Shown piece after piece: positions 1-11,215 of a stretch of DNA of 64,000 bases. Each line of letters starts with the position of its first letter. Position 1 is the stretch's first letter. The notes under the pieces were generated by a model, which worked only from the letters and a program-made list of their open reading frames with translations, was not told the DNA's origin and made no database searches. A program made the position numbers and the translations under genes. The stretch is from Aquanectria penicillioides (taxonomy: Eukaryota > Ascomycota > Sordariomycetes > Hypocreales > Nectriaceae). The stretch lies in assembly GCA_003415625.1 (NCBI GenBank), contig PYIU01000003.1:4030001-4094000 (forward strand), read 5' to 3'.

Positions 1-2
1 AG

Positions 3-1430
3 AACCAAATCGCTGTCCCTGTGGAGTGGAACATGGCCGAGATTTACAAGTGGCGAACGTTCATGCGCGAGGCGACAGGGTCTGACTCAGGCAAGGCGCT
101 CAAGTATAAAGAATTCTTCACACTGGAGGAGCTGATGCAATGCTTCTGGACATTTCTGGCCTCGAACCCTAGAGATAAGGTGTTCTCCTTGCACGGGATT
201 TTGAATCTATTCGGAGAGAAGCGGTTGGATTCAGATTATCGACGCTCGGTTGCGAGCGTCTACACAGCCGCAGCGAGACAAATTATGCTCAAGGCAGGGA
301 ATATCAGTCTGCTGTCAAGCTGCATCGTGTCTCACCGGCGACGTGAAGAACTTCCAAGTTGGGTCCCCGACTTTGGAGTGCCAGGAGTCAACGCCATTCC
401 GAATCTCTTCTCAGCGGACAAGGGGCTCGAGTATCGAACCCCCCGGGCAGAGGTTCTGGATGATCCAAGATTGAGAATCCGTGGGTTTCGTGTAGGGATG
501 ATTGCCATGGCTGGAAATCGGCAAGGCGCGAACCCAGGGGAAAAGTTCCTCTTTGACCCATCATGGCTAGAGCTACCACTGTCTTTGAAGCTAGAGGAGG
601 GAGAGAAAAATCCCATCATCTCTGAAATTCTTTGGAGGACCCTCTGCATGGATATGTCATATGGCAGCTTCTTCGACGCCAAAAAGTTTGGTCCAAGAGC
701 CCCCGATGAATTTGGGCAGCAGTTCAAAATATTCCTAATGCTCATGATCCTTGCTGCAGGAGATGCCCAGGTCCTAAAGCATTTTGGGATTGAAAAGCCA
801 CCAAATGACAGAGAGTTTACAGTCGTATCGGAGCCGTATAATCCTTTCGAAAAGGATTTATCATCAGTCCTCGGCCTCCTGGACTCTTTTGCTGTGCATG
901 ATGGGGAACAGCGCTGTACGGCAACAAGGGAAGAGGTAGTCGTGCTTTGGGACAGCTTCCAATACACCCTTTCTCGGCTTACGCGGGCGAACACAGATGG
1001 CAGCCCGGTCGACGTTTACCTGCCCCCAAATGTCATGGAGGGCAAAGCACGAGTCGTTGGCAACGGGATGATGCAGACCGGGTCTGGGCTGTTTAGGTCG
1101 TGCCTGAGCTTTGCGACAGCATTCAACGTGGCTTATGGCTTACGGAAACTGTTCACACTGGATGACAGATACTTGGGGCTAGGCCCACTATCAGCTCGAG
1201 TTGGAGATGAGGTTTGGATCTTGCCGGGGCTTAGTACACCTGCAGTTCTCAGGCCAGCTGAGAGAACGAGCGGGAAACCAGTCGAGGAAGCGATGGCTGG
1301 GGTTTCCCTTGAAGGCAGCGGGTCGGCTGGGGAGTTTCAATTTGTGGGAGCGGCGTATGTGCATGGCATGATGCGCGGCGAAGCAGTTGAGGATGCAGGA
1401 GTGGAGTTGGAGGAGATTGAGCTTGTGTAG
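3..1430 (+). CDS. HET-domain (heterokaryon incompatibility) protein, 3' part
   Basis: The frame is open from the left edge to the stop at 1428-1430 (about 475 residues seen), so the 5' end, which should carry the first HET motifs, lies outside. The visible part has features usual downstream of a HET domain: NPRDKVFSLHGIL, the fungal 'DxRDKVFALLGL' block; DYRRSVASVYTAAARQIM; and LPSWVPDF. The C-terminal segment GDEVWILPGLSTPAVLRP followed by FVGAAYVHGMMRGEA is the closing module often seen in this family ('status and availability' then 'review of the rank'). HET proteins act in allorecognition and cell death after hyphal fusion, but most genomic copies have no known partner. The role of this one is unknown. 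No intron is needed in the visible part. The family is clear; the exact subgroup is not. Confidence 0.85.
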   Translation, partial: NQIAVPVEWNMAEIYKWRTFMREATGSDSGKALKYKEFFTLEELMQCFWTFLASNPRDKVFSLHGILNLFGEKRLDSDYRRSVASVYTAAARQIMLKAGNISLLSSCIVSHRRREELPSWVPDFGVPGVNAIPNLFSADKGLEYRTPRAEVLDDPRLRIRGFRVGMIAMAGNRQGANPGEKFLFDPSWLELPLSLKLEEGEKNPIISEILWRTLCMDMSYGSFFDAKKFGPRAPDEFGQQFKIFLMLMILAAGDAQVLKHFGIEKPPNDREFTVVSEPYNPFEKDLSSVLGLLDSFAVHDGEQRCTATREEVVVLWDSFQYTLSRLTRANTDGSPVDVYLPPNVMEGKARVVGNGMMQTGSGLFRSCLSFATAFNVAYGLRKLFTLDDRYLGLGPLSARVGDEVWILPGLSTPAVLRPAERTSGKPVEEAMAGVSLEGSGSAGEFQFVGAAYVHGMMRGEAVEDAGVELEEIELV

Positions 1431-2118
1431 TAGGCTTGCGGCCAATGTCAGTGACGCGAGGCCAGAGTGTTTGTTGGTGGAATGATGGTGACAAGTCATG
1501 TATAAGTATATGTGTATGTATTTAACAATGTATAGATATGATTATATAAGGTACCTACCTACCTACCTACCTAGGTACTTAATTATATCTACGGGACGTT
1601 TCTGCTACATCCATGCATGAGACAGGCACCTACCTGGTAGGTCGGTATTTGATGATGGTGGTGGGCAATGTTGGTGGGGGTTGATGAGGCACGTCAGGGA
1701 AGGTGGGGCACGATAAGTCCTTCCCAGCACCGAGCACCCAGCTCCGTGGCAACCACACCAATCAGGAAATAGTGTAAACAATCGGGCACCCTCCACCAGC
1801 TCCAGCGTCCTCACTCCTCCACAACCCATCATCGCCAGCAACCAAAAACGGCTTTTCTAGTTCCCACCCCCAAAACGTCCCGCACCCGCCTGCACCGCCG
1901 CCAGAACCCCGTCTTCTCCCTCCCACAGTCGTATCGACGCATACAGCGCCATTGCCCAGCCGCTCCTCCTCTTCCTGCAGCCTGTCTCAGCAACAACGCC
2001 GCATTGTTCGTCTCATCTGCTCACATGCCCTCTATTGCCCCGCTAACCGCTGGAATGCAGCATCACCTCGCCTCGTCTCCCGCCTCCAGCCTCGACCTCG
2101 CCGCCGCCTGTTGACGCC
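1431..2118. other. Intergenic region, HET gene to MOB1
   Basis: No supportable gene. It contains a short (TACC)5 tract at 1552-1571 that runs into the palindrome CCTAGG, and a C-rich stretch from about 1860 to 2118 that looks like the MOB1 promoter and 5' UTR. Confidence 0.6.
1552..1571. repeat. (TACC)5 microsatellite
   Basis: Five TACC units followed at once by TAGGTA, which gives a small inverted structure centred on CCTAGG. Similar TACC/GGTA tracts recur at 37610-37655, 42779-42882 and 46808-46835 in this window. Confidence 0.8.
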
Positions 2119-3163
2119 ATGGCTCAGTTCTTAACTACTGTGTTAGTCCCTCCCGACGTTTCCCATATTCTACAGCTTCCTTCCATCGCCTCATTATCCC
2201 ATCACCATCAGTCATGTCACTGTTCCGATACCTGAGTCCCAAGTCGTTGTCGACCATGACCCAGATGGAACAGACCATCATACCCGTCACCGTTTCCTCA
2301 AACCCGTTCCCCGAGGTCATCAACGAGAAAGTAGCTGACAGGGAAGATGATGACGACAGCAACCAGCGGAGGAACCAGTTCCGCCCCCGCGTGGGCAAGG
2401 GTGGTACCGCCAGCTACCAACTGCGACAATATGCCGAAGTGACTCTTGGTGGAGGAAGCCTGCGAAAGGTCGTCAAACTTCCTGAAGGCGAGGACGAAAA
2501 CGAGTGGCTGGCCGTGAACAGTAAGAGCAAAGGCCATCCCGCGTCAACAAGCGGTGGACCTAACGGCGTACAGTGGTGGACTTTTACAACCAAATTAACC
2601 TCCTCTACGGCGCTATTACCGAGTTCTGCTCCCCACAGTCATGTCCCGAGATGAAGGCCACCGATGAGTATGAGCGAGCATGCTTGGCAAATGGCGTTAT
2701 CCAGGATGGAAGCTAATATGATACAGGTTCGAGTACCTCTGGCAGGATAATGAGAACTACAAGCGCCCTACCAAGATGCCGGCCCCGGCATACATCGAAC
2801 AACTGATGTCATGGGTTCAGTCTAACATTGATAATGAGCAGGTTTTCCCTAGCAAAATCGGTAAGTGAGATTTTCTGCATAGCCCTTTATTTTGCTCCTT
2901 CCCCCTCTAACACTATCTCAGGCGTACCTTTCCCCAAGTCATTCCCAGCGCTCGTCCGTCAGATCTTCAAGCGTATGTACCGTATCTATGCGCACATTTA
3001 CTGCCATCACTACCCTGTCATCCGAGAACTCGGCCTCGAGCCGCACTTGAACACGAGCTTCAAACAGTACGTTCTCTTCGTGGATGAGCACAGCCTAGCC
3101 AGTGGCAGGGACTACTGGGGCCCTCTGGGCGATCTTGTAGATAGCATGTTGAAGAGCGATTAA
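2119..3163 (+). CDS. mob1: MOB1 kinase-activator (Mob1/phocein family)
   Basis: Five exons, 2119..2141, 2360..2520, 2574..2667, 2727..2860 and 2922..3163, give a 217-residue protein, the usual length. All junctions are GT-AG and keep frame. The start was chosen because it yields [18 protein letters not shown], the typical fungal Mob1 N-terminus. The first exon codes only 7.7 residues. The Mob1 zinc site is complete: Cys80 and Cys85 (CSPQSC) with His162 and His167 (HIYCHH). Conserved blocks [25 protein letters not shown] and [16 protein letters not shown] are present. Mob1 binds and activates NDR/LATS kinases (Dbf2 in yeast; COT1/DBF-2 in Neurospora) in the mitotic-exit/septation network, which controls cytokinesis, septum formation and hyphal growth. 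The first intron (218 bp) is long compared with the other three (53-61 bp). Confidence 0.95.
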
Positions 3164-3733
3164 ACAGCAAGCGACGGGAGCAATTTCAGCTAGCAGACGG
3201 GAATTGGGAGTTTAGGGCGTTAGGGCAGGACCTTAGAGGACACTCGATGTTAATTGTATGATCATTATGATGAGGGGCGGATCGAATTGCCAGGGTGAGA
3301 TGAGCTCGGGTAAATGGGGGGCTTCATGGGAGCTGTGTGTCATTCCTCGGAGACGGCGCCTTGCATCCTCAGAGTTGAAATGCATACTCGCAGAATTAAA
3401 CCTTCCCTCTTGATCAAAGCCAACATTACTACAAACCCAATCGACGAAATTTCATCAATTGTGCAATATCAATAAACCCAAATTTTCTCTTCTTCTACTT
3501 TTTTCTGGGCTGGGCAAGGTGCAAGGTCCATTAGGGAGACTCCCGAAGCTGAGGTGTATCCCTTGTTGCTGGGCGCGTGTTATGTAATCCGAAAAGCGGA
3601 TGCCTGACGGCGCCCAGGCATCAACACCCGAAAATTGCCGAGAGCAACAACTTCCAGCATCGAAAACCCGGAGCTCTACGACCAGCCGAATTCATCAACC
3701 TCCCCTCCGCCCTCCACATCGACACCAGCCGCC
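3164..3733. other. Intergenic region, MOB1 to ATP5
   Basis: MOB1 3' UTR followed by the ATP5 promoter. A CT-rich stretch (about 3485-3510) is followed by transcript-leader-like sequence. No other gene seen. Confidence 0.5.
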
Positions 3734-4803
3734 ATGTTCTCGCGACAAGTCCTCCGCTCCGTCCGGGCCGCCGCCCCCCAGCGAGCCTTCGCCCTCCGGG
3801 CCACTCCCGTCCGCACATTCGCCGCTGCTGCCACTGCCGACGTCAAGACCCCCGTTGCCGTCTTCGGCGTCGACGGCACCTATGCCACCGCTCTGGTAAC
3901 GCATCCAAAACATTCCCAATCGTCATTGCGCCCGACTTCTCCGCCTACGAGGGCCTCGTATCTATCGTGTCGATGTCAATTGGCATCGGGAATGCCCTCG
4001 TCGGACCCCCGTGTCGGGCCAATGGATGTCCGCGTCGCCGCCGCTGACCTTTTTTGCGTCAATTTAGTACACGGCCGCCGTCAAGACTGAGAGCCTCGAC
4101 CCCACGGTCAATGCCATCGCCAACCTCGGCGCCCTCGTCGAGAAGGACCCCAAGCTCACCACCATCCTCTCCGCCCCTACCCTGAGCGACGCCGACAAGG
4201 CTGCCATCGTCCAAGAGCTCGCCAAGCACGCCGGTGCCGCCAACGAGACCATCAAGAACTTCCTCGACACCCTCGCCGAGAACAACCGACTTGGCCTCCT
4301 CCCCGGCATCGTCGAGAAGTTCGGCACCATCATCTCTGCTGCCCGCGGCGAGGTCGAGGTCAACGTCACCAGCGCCCAGGTACGTGGTTCGCCGACCGTC
4401 GGATATACGAGGGAGAAGCGAGGGATGGGATATCCGACGGATGAAGTGTGGAATACTTGACGAATTGATGGGCTAACGCGTCGAACTCAGCCCCTTGACA
4501 GGAAGACCCTCAACCGACTGGAGGCTGCCGTCTCCAAGTCCGCCTACATCACTGCCGGCCAGAAGCTCAAGGTCACCAACACTGTACGTGCACATGCCCT
4601 CCCCCATACCATGCACCACCAGCCAATTCAGCCTTGGCTGGCATCATGCAAATTCGAAGACACGTGTGTTCTAACATGGGAATCTCCAGGTCAACTCCGA
4701 CATCGTTGGCGGTCTCGTCGTCGAGATCGGCGACCGAACCATCGACCTCAGCGTCTCTTCCCGCATCGCCAAGATGAACAAGCTCCTGACGGACTCTCTG
4801 TAA
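3734..4803 (+). CDS. atp5: Mitochondrial ATP synthase subunit 5 (OSCP, delta-type)
   Basis: Four exons, 3734..3895, 4068..4379, 4491..4583 and 4690..4803, all phase 0 with GT-AG junctions, give 226 residues. The first about 30 residues are rich in Arg, Ala and Ser without acids (MFSRQVLRSVRAAAPQRAF), as expected for a mitochondrial presequence. The body matches the OSCP family: VFGVDGTYATALYTAA near the start, the helical core with TLAENNRLGLLPGIVEKF, and the C-terminal signature IVGGLVVEIGDRTIDLSV followed by a short basic tail. OSCP sits on top of F1 and ties the catalytic hexamer to the peripheral stalk, so that rotation drives ATP synthesis. It converges on the GH63 gene, with 621 bp between stops. 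Confidence 0.96.
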
Positions 4804-5295
4804 AATTACCATAGTACAACTACCTCTTTAGTCTCCTTGCCTCGTCTTGCGGGCACGGTCTTAGCCGCTCGCCCACCACATCCACGGCCCACATGGCTGC
4901 TGGGCCCCGACTTTCTGTATCCTGTGCGGTCGCTGCCGCTGCGGGGGTGTCGATGGAATGAATAGTGTAGGAGGGTGTGCATAGGGCGCGCAATAAATGC
5001 AATTCCCCCCAAGCCGCGTTCTCAGTTTTTTATCTCCGGTGACCGTGATATATGTGAGCAATGGGCTCTTCGGGTGTCTATTGGCCTTTGTCTCGATAAG
5101 TGAAGCCCAAGTTCACGACTACCAAAATCTCATTTCACGCTGACCTCATATTCACGATGGCATTCTTCATATATCATGCAGCGAAGCCACTATTTCATCA
5201 AATACACAGCCTTTACGTCATTTTGCTCTTTTCAACAGTTCATACCATGCAAGCAAATCTGGCAGTCATCAAGGCTCTCTCTCTCTTTCTTTCTG

Positions 5296-5347
<52 letters not shown>

Positions 5348-5424
5348 TTGGATGGGCAATCTTCATGTTCGCCTGTTTCCCAGTTGCGCCATCCAGTTTT
5401 CCGTCTATTCCTGTGGTTCAAAGA
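4804..5424. other. Intergenic region between convergent ATP5 and GH63 gene
   Basis: Shared 3' flank. It carries a long CTTT microsatellite (5297-5348) and no recognisable gene. Frames that run through the CTTT tract code only Phe/Leu/Ser repeats. Confidence 0.6.
5297..5348. repeat. (CTTT)13 microsatellite
   Basis: Thirteen perfect CTTT units (52 bp) follow a shorter imperfect CT/CTTT-rich stretch from about 5276. The plus strand is pure pyrimidine here. It is likely length-polymorphic between strains. Confidence 0.95.
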
Positions 5425-8400
5425 TTATGCCTTTGGCTCGAACTCATCGTCATGTTCATAATTGCCTGCAAGGTTCTCATCCTTGTACCTACTGAGTTGT
5501 TCCGAGATGTAGCTATGCATATGGCTGTCCGCTATGCTTCGCTGTCTGACTCGCTCCGGGTCTTCGAGGCGAATGGAGTTGGCTGAGTGATTATCATCGT
5601 CAAAATCACTACGAGCCCCAATGGACCGGGCCGTAGATGAGCGCCTAAGACGAGGCATCCCGTTGGGGTGAGGGACGCCATTCTCAACGCCGCGGCTCAC
5701 CATCTCATCAAAGTAATGTGCCATCCCCATGGAGGGTGTACGAGGGGTCTGTGGAAGACGGCAATTTACACTGGCTGTGAGTTAGTACATCATCCCTATT
5801 ATCAAAGGGGTAAAATTAGAGCTTACCCAGTGTCGTGAATCATGCGCGCAATCAGGCCAGTCCAACCACACTGATGAGTTGCTCCCAGGCCACGTCCATT
5901 ATCGCCATCGAAGAACTCGTAAAACCAAAGATAGTCTTTCCAGTGCTCGTCAAAGTCGAGTCGGTCATTGCCACCGTTGATGCTTCGTCGGCCGTCATCG
6001 GTCCGGGCAAACAGATGCTGTAATCGATGCTGGATCTCCTCGGCCACCTTACCCAAGTGCATGTAGTCGCCACTGCCAGTTGGGCACTCTACTTGAAATT
6101 CAGGCCCGTAGAACAAGAAGAAACGTTGCAGGGACTCAACCAAGAGGAAGTTTACACACAGCCAGATTGGGCCTCTCCAGTTGCTGTTTCCTCCGAAAAG
6201 GCCACTATCGGAGTCTCCCGGCACATATCCAACTGCAAAAGTCTGCCCATTCACCTCCATTGAAAATGGCTGATCCTTGTGGAACTTGGACAGAGACCTG
6301 ATTCCGTGATCACTGAAAAACTCGTCTTCGTCGAGCATTCGCTTGAGGATCTTCTCCAGCCTGTCTTTGCTGACAATTGAGAGCAAAAGTCGGTTACCCT
6401 TTCCTCGCTTTCGAATACTGGCCATGTTTCTCTCGGCCAAATCACATCGATTCTCCATAAACCAATCCACCCTCTTTTTGAAGGATGGAAGCTTATTTAG
6501 CAGCTCGGGCTCCAGTGTGATGGTAGCATAGAGTGGGATGAGACCCACGAGAGACCTCACGGGCAGCTGCTGAATCCAGGGCCCACCCCAGGAAATAGCA
6601 TCATAATAGAATCCGTCCTTCTCATTCCAGAGCGACTTTTCATCCTTATGGCCGGTTCTGAAGGTCATCGCATCACTAATGAAGATGAAATGCTCGAAAA
6701 ACTTGGAGGCGATGTCCTCATAGATTCGACGATGCTTAGCCAGTTCGAGGGCAATGTTCAGCATAGAGAGACAATAGAATGCCATCCATCCAGTGCTGTC
6801 CGCTTGCTCAAGCACTCCTCCTGTCGGAAGAGGCTCGGAACGGTTGAACAACCCGATGTTGTCCAAACCCAAGAAACCTCCCTCAAACACGTTTTTACCA
6901 TCGGCATCCTTTCTGTTGACCCACCAGGTGAAGTTGAGAAGGAGTTTTTGAAATACGCGCTCAAGGAAATCAAGGTCCTGGCGGCCGTACATCTTTCTCT
7001 CTATCTTGAAAGTTCTAAATGTGGCCCAGGCATGGACAGGTGGGTTCACATCGCCGAAATTCCATTCATATCTAATCGTTTTATCAGCCCTCTTCTTTGC
7101 GTGCGAATTATTAAAGTATCGCTTACGCTGGAAGTTGTCCATTTGGATGGCAGTACCATTCGCGCGTGAATAAGTCGAGTTGTTTCTTGGCAAAATCAGG
7201 ATCAATCATTGCTAACGGAATACAGTGAAATGCACTGTCCCAGGCAGCAAAGAAGGGGTATTCCCAAGAATCAGGCATCGATAAGATGTCATCGCAATGC
7301 ATATGCTTCCACTGCTCGTTTCTCACTCCTTTACGAGAGGCTGGCGGAGGGGGCATAGTAGGATCACCGTTCGCCCAGTGATCCCAGACGAAATAGTAGT
7401 GCTGCTTCGTCCACATCATTCCCGAAAATGCTTGACGTTGAACGTTCCTAAGATCATCAGTCATAGGGAGGGGGCTGAGCCTGTAGTAAAACTCGTCGGC
7501 TTCCTCCCTTCGATTTTCGATCACATCGTCGAATTCTTCCTCGTCGAGATAGCCGTCATCTCTCTTGGTGAAGCGGAATCGAACGACTATCGCAGCAGCA
7601 GGTTAGTACATTGATCGCCCATAGACCTTTTATTGAACCCACCAGCGCACTCTCCGGGTTAACACCGCCGTCTTCGTTGAAGTTGAACCAAGCAGCAGAC
7701 TTCGTGCCAGTCTGTGCGGGGTTGATTGCATCTTTTTCACCATCCACGATGTACCTGTGAAAAGCGTCTTTGACGTAAGGCTGATTATTCTCCTGCTCGT
7801 ACAGTGCTTTGAAATTGGTGTCGTTTTCCGTAAACATGAACTTGGGCATGACATCCTGTCCACTAGATCCCACACCAGGAGAAGGGAGAACAATGCGTAT
7901 CGCTCTCCGAGATTCCAGTGATTGGACTTGATCATGCATTCATCTTGGTACTCAATTGAGGGTTTCTTGTCCTCGGCCTCCCTCCCCCAGCTCCAGGTAT
8001 TGCGAAACCAGACATGGGGAATAATGTGCAACGGAGCGGGGTCAGGGCCTCTATTCCAAGCTGTGATTCGGAAAAGAATCTCATCGGGGTCGTCGGTCTC
8101 TTTCGCGGTTTCAATAAAGATATCCCAGTACCTGTCCTCATCGAAAACGCCAGTGTCCAAAAGCTGGTACTCGTTGTCTTGCTTCGTCCTGCGACCGTTC
8201 TCGTCGATCAGATCCTTGTACGGGAACTTCTTCTGGGGGTACTTGTAGAGAAACTTCATATATGAGTGCTATTACACCAGTTAGCGTCATTGCGTCATAC
8301 GGGCCAGAGGTCTTGTTACAGTCTGTTTCATTTGTTAGCTGGCATCACTTATCAGATGTGCTGGAACCAGGGCTATGTGCTGACCGGGGTATTGTCCACA

Positions 8401-8920
8401 TGAAAGTGGGCTTCCTTGATGCTCTCTCCGTGATTGCCCTGAGGGTTGGACAGGCCAAAGAGGCGTTCCTTGAGGAAATCACTGCATTGGTAAGCACCAA
8501 TTTGTAGCCGCATGGAAGCTTTGACAGACGTACTCTTCTTCATTCCAAAAACTAAAGGCAATGTTCTGCCAACCGTGTGTGTCGCATACACCGGCAATGC
8601 CGTCTTCGCCCCACCTGAAGGCTCGGGACCGGGCATGATCGTGGGGAAAATCTATACGAACTCGGTCAGTATGCAAACGTGCCGCAAGGTCGAATTTGGA
8701 CGTACGGCTCCATGCGTCTCCGTCGGGGCTGTAATCTTCCCTCACTGCAAGCCAGTTAGAAATTAGGAGCTCTCGCGTGGGCGACGGGTAGCTTGCCAGT
8801 AGCCCATTGTCGCTCAGAAACGTAGGGACCCCATTTCTTCCAGTACTTGGTGCGATCACGGTCCTCTTTAAGGCGCCTCTCTTCCTCTGTAAGGAATTCG
8901 TGGCCGTCGAAGACAACCAT
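5425..8920 (-). CDS. GH63-family glucosidase-like protein (YMR196W-type), with one frameshift
   Basis: Eight exons read leftward: 8920..8797, 8744..8706, 8651..8534, 8481..8385, 8268..7651, 7586..7127, 7071..5827, 5770..5425. They give about 1,015 residues if one base missing at 7884-7886 is allowed for. Without it the product stops early. No signal peptide or membrane segment is seen, so this is a cytosolic GH63-like enzyme related to yeast YMR196W, not ER glucosidase I. Its substrate is unknown. The (alpha/alpha)6 catalytic region (exons 6-7) has strongly conserved blocks: [69 protein letters not shown] and [15 protein letters not shown]. Intron 1 uses a GC donor. The start at 8920 gives [20 protein letters not shown] and an N-terminal segment ending [13 protein letters not shown]. 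Confidence 0.9.
8745..8796 (-). other. GC-AG intron in the GH63 gene
   Basis: Reading leftward, the exon ends ...GCTACTG and the intron begins GCAAGC, has a CTAAC branch-point-like site 12 bases before its end, and ends TTGCAG (52 bp). Joining here restores [16 protein letters not shown]. No GT donor nearby keeps this frame. Confidence 0.75.
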
Positions 8921-11215
8921 GGCTCACGGCAGTTCGGGGACTGGCGAGGGGTCTCAGTGGTGGGGGTGGTTGCAATTGCAACGGCTAACAGGGAAGGAGG
9001 GAGCGATTCAAAGAGCGAGGGCAAGGCCAGTCTCTCGGTCTCTACTCTCGACAGGCGTGAGGGCAAAAGAAAGGAGAGGGAAAGGAAGAAGGAGGGTGAA
9101 AAGGAAAAGAAGTGGGAAAAGAGCTTCACGGAGGCGGCGAGACACCTGGGATGTGGATGGATGACATGCTGAGTGGGTATGACGAGTTGGGCAAAGCTCC
9201 AGCCTCCAAGCTACCCACTGGCCGCACCTTCCGTAGCCGGCCATTCTCCCAGGACGGAGTTTGACACAGGTGCCTAGTGCTCCTAACTTTGCGGAGTTCC
9301 TGATAAGGTCTGGCGTCTATCGGAGGGACAAAGCCCTGAGGAGAGCGCGTAGGGGAGGGGGAAAAAATGCAACAGCGGCCGCCTCATCTAGATCAGAATG
9401 AGACCCGAGCCAAATGGATCCTCATGGCAGCGGTGCTAACATGGTGCAGCCCAAGAACGCAGCCCAGAACGCAGCCAAGCCAGCTGCCTGCTCCACCACC
9501 AGCGAGGCCAGCACCCCTCATGGTCCCTCACGGTCCCTCATCATCGCTAGGCTCTCGCCGAGCACCTCCCAACCAGCCAGTCGGAAGCCGTTTGACCCCA
9601 ATGAGGAGGAGCCTTGGATTCCAGGGGGGGGGTGTCGACATGGGCGCCCCGAAAAACGGCTCCTGCTATGATTACAGCAGCGATTACAGCAGCGTACCTC
9701 CCCGCTCACTGTTGTGAGTGATTGCTGACTGTGCTGCTGCATGCCCGCCAACCTGTCGCGAACCGATGAATCGAACCGTACGGAGTACATGTAGTGGCAT
9801 GCGCTGTTAGCGCCAATGCACTCACCACTGCAATGACGTCTTTGATCCGCCAAACTTCGTCCGCCCGTCTTGGTCATACCAACATGTTGAGCCAACACCG
9901 CGACCTGCAAATCAAGGTTATCTTCTAGAAAGCACAAATTGGGGTCAACGAACCGCTAGGGATCTATCCAAACAGCTTGTTCTGTAGCTAGAGGTCACGA
10001 AAGCACCTTCTTCGTGTATCCCCTTTTTAAATTTCCTTTAATACTACCCAGAGCGTGCTATTGTGAGATGCATCCCTCCTCTCCTCGTCATCCCGCATTG
10101 TGGACAACTACCTGCGTAGAATGGGTGAGACCCTAGAAGCCGCCTGAAAATATATACCCAAGCCCTCGCGCACATGCTATCCGCATCGAGCCTGCAGCGA
10201 TGTTGGGATAGTTCAGCTGTGCAATTAGCTGTTCCCTGTGCCGGCCAATGCATGTGTTGCCACCCAACTGGCCACCCACAATGCAATACCAAAAGCAAAA
10301 GTAGCTATATTCTTCACCAAGCATCACCAACCAGAACCAACAAGTGTCATCTCAGCCATATCAAGGTAAGACAAGGGTACACTAATCAAGACCAGCAAGT
10401 ATTGGCGACATGATTTCCTACCTGCTTTGGGAAAATAGGGTTGAAACACACCTCAACTCCAGAACCCCGCAATATTCCTCGACACAGAGCCTTGGTGATG
10501 GCATCGCAAAATGCAAAAGAAGAATGGAGGAGCCAACTCTGACAGGTCTCCTCGTTCCTTTCCATCACGGGGTTCAGCGTCCTACAGGCCTACCATGCCT
10601 AACTCCCCGGCCAAGGATGGATCATTTCCCTATTATTCGGGGAGCGTTCGATGATCGAGCCACACAGGCAGGCAACACGAGGGCCCAGGCCAGCTTCCCA
10701 TCCTTGTCCGACCTATCACCATGATTGTTGATACTCAACGCGATGTGGGCATCCGCTATTCCGTCATGCAGCCTCGGCTTCTTTGATGATTGATGCTGAA
10801 GGTGCGCGACGTTTTTATTGGCCAGGTTATCCTTGCCAGTCAAGCTGCCCCAGCGTGCAGCAAGGCACAAAAGCTCTGGGCACTTGAGACTTGCGCAACA
10901 CTACGCACTGCTGGACTCGCTGTGCTGGCTTTTAGTTGGAACCGCCGCCTCAACAAGCCCCATTCATCTCATCATCAGATACCAACTCCGCCACCAAAGA
11001 TTCGCGGCTTCAGCTATCCTTCGTCGTCACTCTCCATCTTTGCCTTTTACAGTCGTTTTTAAATCCCCTCGTCATGTGCTGTCGGCTCGCACACTAATTT
11101 CCCATCTCCGCCCACTCATTTCATCCCTATTCTGCCACCATCCGACGACACGTCGCATCTTCTCTCCACGAGCGTTCCCAATTCCGAAACCTCACGTCCC
11201 AACTAGATTGCGCAA
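8921..11215. other. Intergenic region between GH63 gene and cis-prenyltransferase gene
   Basis: About 2.3 kb holding both divergent promoters. On the minus strand, 9000-9130 is pyrimidine-rich and fits the GH63 leader. Frames at 9367-9717 are Pro/Ser-rich, differ between frames and match no family known to me. A 12-bp unit GATTACAGCAGC is repeated twice at 9670-9693. From about 10980 to 11215 the plus strand is CT-rich, like a leader. No RNA gene recognised. Confidence 0.5.

Noticed and set aside
7863..7895. A GT...AG segment in the GH63 gene that would restore frame as an intron
   Set aside because: It would be only about 29 bp, below the size fungal spliceosomes are known to use, and would remove the conserved PSPGVG segment.
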